From Saprospiraceae bacterium (GTDB lineage Bacteria; Bacteroidota; Bacteroidia; Chitinophagales; Saprospiraceae), in assembly GCA_013140975.1 (NCBI GenBank), contig JABFRV010000032.1, forward strand, positions 1 to 38,066: DNA of 38,066 nt. The letters are read 5' to 3'. Position numbers and translations under genes: made by a program. A model generated the notes under the pieces. The model did no database searches. It was not told the origin of the DNA and saw only the letters and a program-made list of their open reading frames with translations. Shown here one piece after another: positions 26,038-32,112 of the stretch (positions are counted from its first letter, which is position 1; every line of letters begins with the position of its first letter).

Positions 26038-26478
26038 ATGAAAACAATTTTTTTATTAAACCACGCTGATGCAATCGCTAGAAGACTTTCATTCTCAGCA
26101 GTAATTATTACAACAACGCTTCTTCTTTTACTTTCTAATTACTTCAGCTGTCAGCCTCAGGAAGCAGAATCTTTGCCTCAGACTTCATCTACAGGATTAA
26201 ATTCAAGGTCTGCACTACCAGTTCTTAAACTACCAAAACTAGACACAACATACAGACCTATAATGTGGGGATCACAATTAAAACCGATTCCAGGAATAAC
26301 AATCAAAGGAAGTAATAAAAAATTCCCTCCATATTGGTTTACTAAAGTGTATGCGGACAACCTTGTTAAACCATCCAATTATCAGCAAGATGGACTAAAT
26401 GAAAGAGTAGCGTTTGCAGATTCAGCATTGATTACTAATTCTGATACATTTTATATATGTCGCAGAGTGATAAAATGA
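26038..26478 (+). CDS. Membrane-anchored or lipoprotein-like hypothetical protein
   Basis: 146 aa. A basic N-terminus is followed by a strong hydrophobic segment (residues about 21-34, VIITTTLLLLLSNYF) and then a Cys (SCQPQEAES) that could be lipidated, although the -3 Tyr is atypical for a lipobox. The rest is polar and rich in Pro and Thr (LPVLKLPKLDTTYRPIMWG). Exported part likely. It ends overlapping the next gene as ATGA. No family recognised. Confidence 0.6.
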   Translation: MKTIFLLNHADAIARRLSFSAVIITTTLLLLLSNYFSCQPQEAESLPQTSSTGLNSRSALPVLKLPKLDTTYRPIMWGSQLKPIPGITIKGSNKKFPPYWFTKVYADNLVKPSNYQQDGLNERVAFADSALITNSDTFYICRRVIK

Positions 26479-26660
26479 AGGATTTAATTATTAATGGCCT
26501 AATCTATGCCAAATATGAAATAGATGGAGATACAATATATATTAAGATGATCATTCAAGTAATTCCAGAAAGCTCAGTTGCTTCAGAGAATGCACTTATT
26601 TATATAATTCAACTAATTGAAAACACTATATTTAACAAAGCATGCTACTTGAATATTTGA
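26475..26660 (+). CDS. Small hypothetical protein
   Basis: 61 aa from the ATG at 26475 (MKDLIINGLIYAKYEIDGDT), overlapping the previous stop as ATGA; an upstream ATG at 26457 is less likely. It looks like a short beta-hairpin followed by an amphipathic helix. Last gene of the rightward early operon. Function unknown. Confidence 0.5.
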   Translation: MKDLIINGLIYAKYEIDGDTIYIKMIIQVIPESSVASENALIYIIQLIENTIFNKACYLNI

Positions 26661-26701
26661 TCATACTGCAAGAGAAAAGAGAGCTAGTTTAATGGTACTT
26701 A

Positions 26702-26920
26702 TCAATAGGCTTTAGCAAATCTTTTTTTAGGCTTTGGAATAGCAGATAGTTTTATAAGTTCGTACATGAAGAATCTTGCTTCAACTACAACTCCATTGGA
26801 ATTAATCCATCTTGCTGAAATTTCATTATTTTCAGAAAGATCCGTTTCTTCCAGCTTTTGACCACATATTACAATCGGTTGGTTTAGGTTTGATTTGTGA
26901 AAATAAATTTTACCGTTCAT
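26702..26920 (-). CDS. Small hypothetical protein
   Basis: 72 aa, beta-rich then helical, ending in a basic PKPKKRFAKAY tail. Begins MNGKIYFHKSNLNQPIVICG. It reads toward the early operon, 44 bp downstream of the EGF-repeat gene, and is probably transcribed with it. No known motif. Confidence 0.5.
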   Translation of the reverse strand: MNGKIYFHKSNLNQPIVICGQKLEETDLSENNEISARWINSNGVVVEARFFMYELIKLSAIPKPKKRFAKAY

Positions 26921-26964
26921 ATAATTAATAATTATCGTTACTTAATTATTTATTGCATTCTGAA

Positions 26965-27612
26965 TTAAAAAGAATACTTCAGACTTACTGAAATCTCAGT
27001 TGTAGAATTTTTTACATTGATTACAGATGGGAAGGCTGATCCAGCAAAACTGCTGAAGCTTACTGTTGACATTAAGTCATCAGCATCTGGCCAGTCATAA
27101 TCAAATACTTCAAAAACATAATTTCCTGCAACTATATTAAACTGAAGGTTATCAAATGAAACTACTTGACTTACTGGTGTATCAGAGTTTACAGATGTAG
27201 AATGCTCTTTTAGCGTAGATCCTGCTTTTTTTATTGAAACAAACAAATCAGGGCCAGTTGAAAAATCCCAACTAACACCGGTATTATCAGTTGTAGGCCA
27301 TTTAAGAACTTTTATACTAGTAATTATAATAGATTTAGGAGTTAGAATTGTGCCACAGTCAGAACCACTGTAACCAGGAAGACAATTGCATAATCCATTA
27401 ATACATGTTCCCCCATTTTTGCAGCTTATATTCACACATGGATCAACTTTGGTTTCGCAAAACTTACCAAAATATCCAGGAGGACATTTACAAACTCCAG
27501 CTTCACAGAATCCTCCATTTTGACAAATTACCCCCTCACATGGATCTTCATCTTTAGAACAAGAGGACACGAAGAACATTACCATTAATAAGCTTACAAT
27601 TGTTGTTTTCAT
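26965..27612 (-). CDS. Lipoprotein with two EGF-like repeats
   Basis: 215 aa. The signal peptide ends in a lipobox (VMFFVSSCSKDED), so it is an outer-surface or periplasmic lipoprotein. Two EGF-like modules follow, each with six Cys. The first is CEGVICQNGGFCEAGVCKCPPG..CE and the second CVNISCKNGGTCINGLCNCLPG..CG. The C-terminal 120 residues are beta-rich (DLFVSIKKAGSTL, NYVFEVFDYDWPDADDLMS) and resemble a C2/PKD-like sandwich. It may mediate surface binding and looks like cargo within the element, since neither neighbour suggests such a role. A -7 box lies 13 bp upstream. Confidence 0.85.
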   Translation of the reverse strand: MKTTIVSLLMVMFFVSSCSKDEDPCEGVICQNGGFCEAGVCKCPPGYFGKFCETKVDPCVNISCKNGGTCINGLCNCLPGYSGSDCGTILTPKSIIITSIKVLKWPTTDNTGVSWDFSTGPDLFVSIKKAGSTLKEHSTSVNSDTPVSQVVSFDNLQFNIVAGNYVFEVFDYDWPDADDLMSTVSFSSFAGSAFPSVINVKNSTTEISVSLKYSF

Positions 27613-27624
27613 GATATTTTTTTA

Positions 27625-27632
27625 CAAATATA
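27625..27632 (-). promoter_or_regulatory. Promoter -7 box of the EGF lipoprotein gene (TATATTTG)
   Basis: Exact minus-strand TAnnTTTG, 13 bp upstream of the ATG at 27612. No -33 TTG at usual spacing. Confidence 0.5.
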
Positions 27633-27649
27633 AACCAATTTATTATCTG

Positions 27650-27663
27650 GAGCTGGCCAGCTC
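27650..27663. repeat. 14-bp perfect palindrome
   Basis: GAGCTGGCCAGCTC equals its own reverse complement and is GC-rich in an AT-rich stretch. It lies 4 bp before the 73-bp tandem repeats. Confidence 0.7.
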
Positions 27664-27666
27664 TAC

Positions 27667-27837
27667 AAAACCGCCCGAAGGGCACATTATTTCACCTTAG
27701 TAAAGCCATTTTGTAGGGTTGCGCGCCAGCGCAACAAATAAAACCGCCCGAAGGGCACATTATTTCACCTTAGTAAAGCCATTTTGTAGGGTTGCGCGCC
27801 AGCGCAACAAATAAAACCGCCCGAAGGGCACATTATT
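27667..27837. repeat. 73-bp tandem repeats (2.3 copies) with GC-rich hairpins
   Basis: Copies at 27667-27739, 27740-27812 and a partial one at 27813-27837 are identical as far as I can compare. Each full copy contains GTTGCGC-gcca-GCGCAAC (7-bp perfect stem; 27718-27735 and 27791-27808) and GCCC-GAA-GGGC. No open frame runs through it. Such REP-like units can serve as terminators, gyrase sites or mobile repeats. I cannot tell which. Confidence 0.85.
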
Positions 27838-28060
27838 ATATTCTAGTAATGGAAATTTCAAATTTTCATTTTTTAGGCTGCCTAAGTCCATTAGGAGCAG
27901 CAGAAAATTTCGGCGCTATTTTTGGTTAATATAGAGGCGCAACCTGTCATTGTGTCCAGTTCCTGGTACCTATATTTTAAAAGCATTATATATTATACTT
28001 TTTTTAATGCGTTTCGGCACTCTGATTTTCCAAAATTTTGGAGACGAAAAAAATAAACTT
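27838..28060. other. Gene-free stretch between tandem repeats and iteron array
   Basis: Contains one imperfect hairpin at 27878-27901 (GCTGCCTAA pairing with TTAGG-AG-CAGC, two-base bulge) and otherwise AT-rich DNA. No gene seen. TTTCGG at 28012-28017 is a partial copy of the array motif to the right. Confidence 0.4.
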
Positions 28061-28066
28061 GGAATA

Positions 28067-28424
28067 TTTTTTCGGTTTTTTCGGTGGTGATTGTTAATAT
28101 ATGTTAATTTATATAATAATAGAGTAATAAATAAGTATTTAAAGCATTAAGCAAAATTAAATTTCACAAAACAATAAATACTCCTTTACCGAAAAACCGA
28201 AAATCGATTTTTTATTTTTCGGTAAACCACCTCATTTTTCGGTGATTTCGGTACCATTTACCGAAAAACCGAAAAACACTTTATATTTTTTCGGTAAATT
28301 ATATTCGTTTTCGGTGACCACTATTTCAAAATGTTGGTTACCGGTACTTAATTTATCAGAATATTATTTCTAATTTATTATAAATAGAAGTATTTAAATT
28401 GGCTCACCGAAAAAACCGAAAAAA
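28067..28424. repeat. Iteron-like array of ACCGAAAA / TTTTCGGT, candidate origin
   Basis: Twelve perfect copies of one 8-mer in 358 bp. TTTTCGGT starts at 28069, 28078, 28216, 28236, 28288 and 28308; ACCGAAAA starts at 28188, 28196, 28260, 28268, 28406 and 28415. A one-mismatch copy lies at 28245. Direct pairs are spaced 8-9 bp, about one helical turn or slightly less. The outer 20 bp (28067-28086 and 28405-28424) are a perfect inverted repeat, and the spaces are very AT-rich. This organisation suits an origin bound by an initiator, a partition site or a regulatory array. No protein can be read across 27613-28495. Confidence 0.75.
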
Positions 28425-28495
28425 TTTGGAAAGTTTTTGGTTTTTGATTTTGCCTTGTGGAATTTTTAAGGCATTTTTTTCATAACTGATAATAG

Positions 28496-29314
28496 TTATT
28501 CATTAGATTGTCCGATTGTAAGCGGTTCTATTACTTGATTAATTCCTTCTACTCGCATAGATAGGTCTTCAATGTCTCTCTTAATTTTATCTGTTCGTTG
28601 TGAAATTGATGAGCTAAATGAAGCTCTAGTATATTCAGAAACAATGAATAGTATAATAAAATGCCAGGTAGAAATAATTATTGATAATCCTAAATTATGA
28701 TTATATGTAAAACGCGAAACTGAAACATCCTGCTTAAAAATAAATTCATGATTGACATTACATATGATTCCAAAAGAATATAAAGATCCTAAAATAATAA
28801 TTGAAAGCATACCATATGTAAAATCATTCGGCCAGATAATTCTTGCAATAATTGTTAATACATGAATACAACTAAACATAATGTTAAAGTACATAAAATA
28901 ATTGACACAATCAATGTTACCATTGATATATCCACATCCACTAAAAAATAGTACCAATAAAGAATAAATTCCTGAAATAAAGCAAGCATAGTTAAAAAAA
29001 GACAATTTAGCCTTACTAATATGTCCAACATTGATATCATCCAAAACTTTTGTTAAATCAACCGAAATTGAACCTAATTTATTTAATTCTAAATTTAGTG
29101 CAAATTTTTCCTTCTCCGATTTAGATTTACTTTTTAAAGCATATACATAATTTTCATTCGTAGATATTACTGAATCTAAATCTTTAACTTTTTTATTTAA
29201 TTCACCTTCGGATAAGGTGATTTTACTATGTAAATCTTGAGCAAATTTAGTTGATAATACATATGCAAAATTAAAGGCTGCAAACAGTTCAAATAATGAA
29301 TTGTAACTTTGCAT
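28496..29314 (-). CDS. Multi-helix membrane protein with coiled coils, second gene of a pair
   Basis: 272 aa. The N-terminal 100 residues are helical and coiled-coil-like (KITLSEGELNKKVKDLDSVI, KSKSKSEKEKFALNLELNKL). Four hydrophobic segments follow (about 105-125, 137-160, 166-185 and 210-230). A cytosolic C-terminal helix closes it (SISQRTDKIKRDIEDLSMRVEGINQVI). No known family recognised. It follows the 177-aa gene by 30 bp on the same strand. A soluble protein paired with a multi-helix membrane protein on a mobile element is a common arrangement for defence or abortive-infection modules. That is context only. Confidence 0.65.
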   Translation of the reverse strand: MQSYNSLFELFAAFNFAYVLSTKFAQDLHSKITLSEGELNKKVKDLDSVISTNENYVYALKSKSKSEKEKFALNLELNKLGSISVDLTKVLDDINVGHISKAKLSFFNYACFISGIYSLLVLFFSGCGYINGNIDCVNYFMYFNIMFSCIHVLTIIARIIWPNDFTYGMLSIIILGSLYSFGIICNVNHEFIFKQDVSVSRFTYNHNLGLSIIISTWHFIILFIVSEYTRASFSSSISQRTDKIKRDIEDLSMRVEGINQVIEPLTIGQSNE

Positions 29315-29344
29315 TGAGAATGCGATTCTAAAGTTTGGATTAGT

Positions 29345-29878
29345 TTATATTACTGCTCTGTTGCTTTCTTTCGCATAAACATCCTCAAAAACTTTGATTA
29401 GTATATTACTTTTTTCCGTATCATTGAAATTTCCAACAGCAAGGAAATTGTCAATATCGTGCTCAGCTCTATGAGCTTTGTCCGTTACAGCAAAATGTAG
29501 GGTTTTATTAGTATCAGTGTCATATATTCTTGTGCCTGTCTGTTTAACTTCAACATCAAGTCCAATCTCTTTAAATACACGAAGCTTTTTTAATATTCTG
29601 GGTTCATTATTAGGATCATGACTTTCAAGCAAAATTTTTACTTTTCCTCCTTTTGATAGATAAGATGTTAAATTACTTGTGTATTCTGTAGAATCAGCAA
29701 TTCCTTTATTCATATCTCCACTATATATATATATAAATTTTTTAGGATCAGCATATTTAAACATAGTAGATAGAACGGTAATTGCATGTTCTTTACTTGA
29801 GTTTAGAAAACTTTGATTCCTATGCTCTGAAGCAAGAGATTCTATATAATTGGTATAGTGAGCGATATCTGACATCAT
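29345..29878 (-). CDS. Soluble hypothetical protein, possible PLD-like fold, first gene of a pair
   Basis: 177 aa, no signal peptide. Alternating strands and helices (KKFIYIYSGDMN, KGGKVKILLESHDP, GLDVEVKQTG) end with LHFAVTDKAHRAEHDIDNFLAVGNFND. This recalls the second half of a phospholipase D-like domain, where a strand plus charged residue precede an E/N pair, but no clean HxK motif is present. It could be a sensor or degenerate nuclease. ATG codons at 29878 and 29875 are both possible. It begins a bicistronic minus-strand transcript with the membrane protein gene downstream. Confidence 0.62.
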   Translation of the reverse strand: MMSDIAHYTNYIESLASEHRNQSFLNSSKEHAITVLSTMFKYADPKKFIYIYSGDMNKGIADSTEYTSNLTSYLSKGGKVKILLESHDPNNEPRILKKLRVFKEIGLDVEVKQTGTRIYDTDTNKTLHFAVTDKAHRAEHDIDNFLAVGNFNDTEKSNILIKVFEDVYAKESNRAVI

Positions 29879-30228
29879 GTGAGGACTTTTGTTGAACTTG
29901 TTTTGCGATCATGGGTTTTATTACACGCAGGCTAGATGTGTATAAATTCTAGGGCGAAGCTAGTGATAAATTAAACATTTTATATACTCTTTGTATACTT
30001 TTTATTTACTATTTGTACTATCTAGTGTATATTTAGCACCATAATTATATAGTCTAACACTAAATTCTAGGATCCGGGTCCATTCTAACTATTATTCTTG
30101 TGTTAATATTGTAATCAGATTCCTAATTAATCTATACAAGTTAATTCAATATTTCTTTGAGTGTTATCAGATTATGTACTTAAGATATTATTAAGCTACA
30201 TATCACATATTTTGTGCGTTCACCATTA
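29879..30228. other. Gene-free divergent region
   Basis: AT-rich, with several near-repeats (TATACTCTTTGTATACTTTT around 29980-30002, and CTAG-containing pieces). No exact TAnnTTTG on the minus strand for the gene pair. A GC-rich patch GGATCCGGGTCC sits near 30070. Nothing coding is convincing. Confidence 0.35.
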
Positions 30229-30247
30229 TACTTTTGTAATACATTTG
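30229..30247 (+). promoter_or_regulatory. Two nested -7 boxes (TACTTTTG and TACATTTG)
   Basis: Two exact TAnnTTTG matches at 30229-30236 and 30240-30247, offset by 11 bp. Either would start transcription around 30243-30254 and produce a leader of about 150 nt before the gene at 30400. Confidence 0.5.
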
Positions 30248-30301
30248 CAGTGCTCAATTAAGTCGTTGCTAATGTTTCGTAGATTAATTTCTAACAATAC
30301 T

Positions 30302-30374
30302 GCGCTATCACATACGGGTGTAAGTCCCGAAGCTTCTCATCCTAGTGATGACTTGTTGAGCGTGATGGTAGCGC
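30302..30374 (+). ncRNA. Candidate structured RNA leader (multi-branch)
   Basis: The closing stem is GCGCTA (30302-30307) with TAGCGC (30369-30374), continued by TCAC (30308-30311) with GTGA (30362-30365), with a three-base bulge TGG. Inside are two hairpins: CGGG-tgtaagt-CCCG (30315-30329) and TCATC-ctagt-GATGA (30337-30351). This gives a 73-nt three-way-like fold between the promoter boxes and the downstream gene. It does not match any riboswitch I know. A 68-codon frame (30272-30478) also runs through it. Confidence 0.45.
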
Positions 30375-30399
30375 GTTCATTTAACCAAAATCTTTTTTT

Positions 30400-30669
30400 A
30401 TGCTCAACAAGAAGAAAAGCAAGCAACGCAAGAACCCTAAGATCACAATGTCCCAAGATTGCTCAGCTGCAATCATGAAGCTTCGGAAGTTTTTCGATTC
30501 CTACAGCGCATCTGAAGCTGATCAGGAGCTTTGGGATATGTTTCATCACTCCATGATCTGTCATCAGCGTAATGATATGACGCCTCAGGAGCGTGATGAT
30601 CATTTCTTTTTCTATACCAAGCTCAAGGAATTGATTAAGAGTGCAGCGATAGTTGTAGGAACAAAGTAA
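30400..30669 (+). CDS. Small hypothetical protein behind a structured leader
   Basis: 89 aa from 30400 (MLNKKKSKQRKNPKITMSQD), or 73 aa from the ATG at 30448. The body is helical and charged: MKLRKFFDSYSASEADQELWDMFHHS and ERDDHFFFYTKLKELIKSAA. It resembles, from memory, short single-gene proteins on Bacteroidota conjugative or phage elements with a FYxxLxxLI C-terminal helix. A strong terminator follows 10 bp later, so this is a one-gene transcript. Function unknown. Confidence 0.6.
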   Translation: MLNKKKSKQRKNPKITMSQDCSAAIMKLRKFFDSYSASEADQELWDMFHHSMICHQRNDMTPQERDDHFFFYTKLKELIKSAAIVVGTK

Positions 30670-30678
30670 AGTTATTGT

Positions 30679-30718
30679 GGCCTAATAGGCATTATTTTGT
30701 CTATTAGGCTATTTTTCC
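30679..30718 (+). terminator. Rho-independent terminator
   Basis: 9-bp perfect stem GCCTAATAG (30680-30688) and CTATTAGGC (30701-30709), extended by a G-T pair, then TATTTTT. It ends the transcript of the 89-aa gene. Confidence 0.85.
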
Positions 30719-30740
30719 TTAATTATTTTTTTTTAAGTCA

Positions 30741-30819
30741 TATTTTTGGTACTTTGTAGTATATCTTAGTATGTTTGTGGTATCAAAATGTTACTAAAAC
30801 AATATATTAGTAACATTTT
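30741..30819 (+). promoter_or_regulatory. Promoter boxes followed by a 13-bp leader hairpin
   Basis: TATTTTTG (30741-30748) and TATGTTTG (30770-30777) are exact -7 boxes. Directly after the predicted start of the second box is a perfect 13-bp inverted repeat, AAAATGTTACTAA (30785-30797) and TTAGTAACATTTT (30807-30819), with a 9-nt loop and T's following. It could be an attenuator, an operator or an mRNA 5' stabiliser for the small gene at 30856. Confidence 0.5.
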
Positions 30820-30855
30820 TACGTTAAGAAGGTCAATTAAAAAGGTCGGTGAAAC

Positions 30856-31032
30856 ATGATAAAATTGCTTAATTCTGCAAAATCACTATGTAATCATTTT
30901 TGTGCATTTATAATAGGATTTGGGAGTGTATTTAACCTATTTGGGATTGTGCCGAAGTACAATAGAGACATGAACTATTCAACTCAAGAGGACATTAAGA
31001 AGGTACTTAAGGATCTACGCCCTCAGAAATAG
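30856..31032 (+). CDS. Small membrane-associated protein upstream of DUF2335 gene
   Basis: 58 aa, translated by hand. It begins MIKLLNSAKSLCNHFCAFII and continues GFGSVFNLFGIVPKYNRDMN, ending in a polar helix STQEDIKKVLKDLRPQK. The hydrophobic middle with GFGSVFNLFG followed by a polar tail recalls small proteins seen upstream of other genes in Bacteroidota elements. Nine bases separate its stop from the TTG start of the DUF2335 gene, so the two are likely coupled. Membrane insertion is likely; function is unknown. Confidence 0.65.
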   Translation: MIKLLNSAKSLCNHFCAFIIGFGSVFNLFGIVPKYNRDMNYSTQEDIKKVLKDLRPQK

Positions 31033-31040
31033 ATTAAAAA

Positions 31041-31532
31041 TTGACACCAGATCAAACAACGAATAACCCTTTAGATCCAAATTATAAGGACCCAATAACA
31101 GAAGAAGCTGTCCTTCTTCCCGATGAAATTAAAACAATCGTTGAAGATCCGGACATTCCAGAAGAAACTAAACTAAAGATCATTGCAAGTTATAGCAGGA
31201 CTCAAATTTGGGCTTACCATATTCCACCTGGTGATGAATCCAAGAAGCTAGAGGAAGCCAGTCCAGGAATTATTGCTAAACTTCATACCTTGATAGATTC
31301 CCAACGTAAAAGAAATAATAAGCTTAAGAAACTTAATTCTCAAAGAGAGCACAATTTAGCTGCAAGAGGACAGATTTTTGCTTTCTTAATTGCATTAGTA
31401 GCGTTTAGTTCAACTGTCTACCTTATTTCAATTGGTAAGACATTGGAAGGTTCTATTCTAGGTGGAGCTACAATACTATCACTTGTTGGAGCATTTTTAG
31501 CAGCTACCAACAAGAAAATTAATAAAGACTAA
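31041..31532 (+). CDS. DUF2335 membrane protein, TTG start
   Basis: 163 aa. The N-terminal half is soluble and acidic with a helix ending SPGIIAKLHTLIDSQRKRNNKLKKLN. RGQIFAFLIALVAFSSTVYLI and GSILGGATILSLVGAFLAAT are two closely spaced membrane helices, the hallmark of DUF2335. The frame has a stop (TAA at 31035-31037) just upstream and no in-frame ATG anywhere, so TTG at 31041 is the only sensible start. It lies 8 nt after the small membrane protein gene. The family has no known function. Confidence 0.8.
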   Translation: MTPDQTTNNPLDPNYKDPITEEAVLLPDEIKTIVEDPDIPEETKLKIIASYSRTQIWAYHIPPGDESKKLEEASPGIIAKLHTLIDSQRKRNNKLKKLNSQREHNLAARGQIFAFLIALVAFSSTVYLISIGKTLEGSILGGATILSLVGAFLAATNKKINKD

Positions 31533-31656
31533 CACACACTTACCTAGACTACTTCCTAGGGAATGTCATTAAATTATCGTTAATATATGGTTTCATTCTA
31601 CGCCATTTAACTGCCTGTCAGCTATTTACGTATATTTTTTAAAAATAAAAAAAGTC

Positions 31657-31694
31657 ACATAATATGATATGTGTAACATATTATGTTATATTTG
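31657..31694 (+). promoter_or_regulatory. Operator-like repeat abutting a -7 box
   Basis: Inverted repeat ACATAATATG (31657-31666) and CATATTATGT (31677-31686), 10 bp apart, a spacing that puts both arms on one face of the helix. It touches the exact -7 box TATATTTG (31687-31694). The predicted start at about 31700 coincides with the GTG of the next gene, so repression by its own product is plausible. Confidence 0.55.
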
Positions 31695-31698
31695 TGCT

Positions 31699-31965
31699 GT
31701 GAAATTACTTCAACGCCTGAGTAAAAAGGACCTATGCACAATTTTCGGTCTTGTATCGAGAAGTGGATGGATCAATTATCCTGAATTAAGAAGAGGTTAC
31801 TTCACAAATCCTATATTAAAGAAGTTAGGAATTACACCAGGTGAATATAAATTAATTCGAAGGTTTGACATGCGTCAATCCCTGGTAATAGTGAACTTAC
31901 TAGGAATAAGCGCTGAGGAGATTTCTGTATTATATTCTCCTGGGGAATCAAAGACAGCGGAGTAG
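31699..31965 (+). CDS. Small regulator-like protein ending inside a tRNA gene
   Basis: 88 aa from GTG at 31699, placed almost at the predicted transcription start (leaderless); a longer frame from the ATG at 31669 would overlap the promoter. It is basic and helical: LLQRLSKKDLCTIFGLVSRS, LRRGYFTNPILKKLGITPGE and YKLIRRFDMRQSLVIVNLLG. A DNA-binding role is possible given the operator upstream, but I do not recognise a canonical HTH. The stop codon TAG (31963-31965) lies within the first ten bases of the tRNA-Met, an unusual overlap. Confidence 0.55.
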   Translation: MKLLQRLSKKDLCTIFGLVSRSGWINYPELRRGYFTNPILKKLGITPGEYKLIRRFDMRQSLVIVNLLGISAEEISVLYSPGESKTAE

Positions 31966-32028
31966 AGCAGTTGGAAGCTCGCTTGGCTCATAACCAAGAG
32001 GTCATAGGTTCGAATCCTATCTCCGCCA
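31956..32028 (+). tRNA. tRNA-Met-like (anticodon CAT), A1:C72 mismatch
   Basis: 73-nt cloverleaf. The acceptor pairs at positions 2-7 (GCGGAG/CTCCGC) with an A:C mismatch at position 1-72. D-arm TAGAGCAGTTGGAAGCTC. The anticodon stem CTTGG/CCAAG has loop CTCATAA. Variable AGGTC. T-arm ATAGG-TTCGAAT-CCTAT. The anticodon stem lacks the three G-C pairs of an initiator, so an elongator Met or an Ile-CAT (lysidine) tRNA is more likely. CCA is not fully encoded (ACCG). It sits inside the element, overlaps a CDS and is followed by a strong terminator. Confidence 0.88.
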
Positions 32029-32051
32029 CCGATAGATAGTTGGACTAATAC

Positions 32052-32090
32052 CTGCCGGAAGAAGATATTCGGCCTCTCCGGCAGTTTTTT
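32052..32090 (+). terminator. Strong terminator after tRNA-Met
   Basis: 8-bp GC-rich stem CTGCCGGA (32052-32059) and TCCGGCAG (32077-32084), followed by TTTTTT. It ends the regulator/tRNA transcript and separates it from the next gene group. Confidence 0.9.
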
Positions 32091-32112
32091 ATTTTTTAAA
32101 AGTAAACCATTT

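Noticed and set aside
27613-28495. CRISPR array
   Set aside because: The 73-bp units are adjacent copies without unique spacers, the 8-mers are far too short and irregular, and no cas gene is present.
30161-30478. 105-codon plus-strand frame (or 68 codons from the ATG at 30272)
   Set aside because: It overlaps both promoter boxes, the structured leader and the start of the more credible 89-aa gene, and its composition looks random. The short version is only kept as an alternative in the leader entry.
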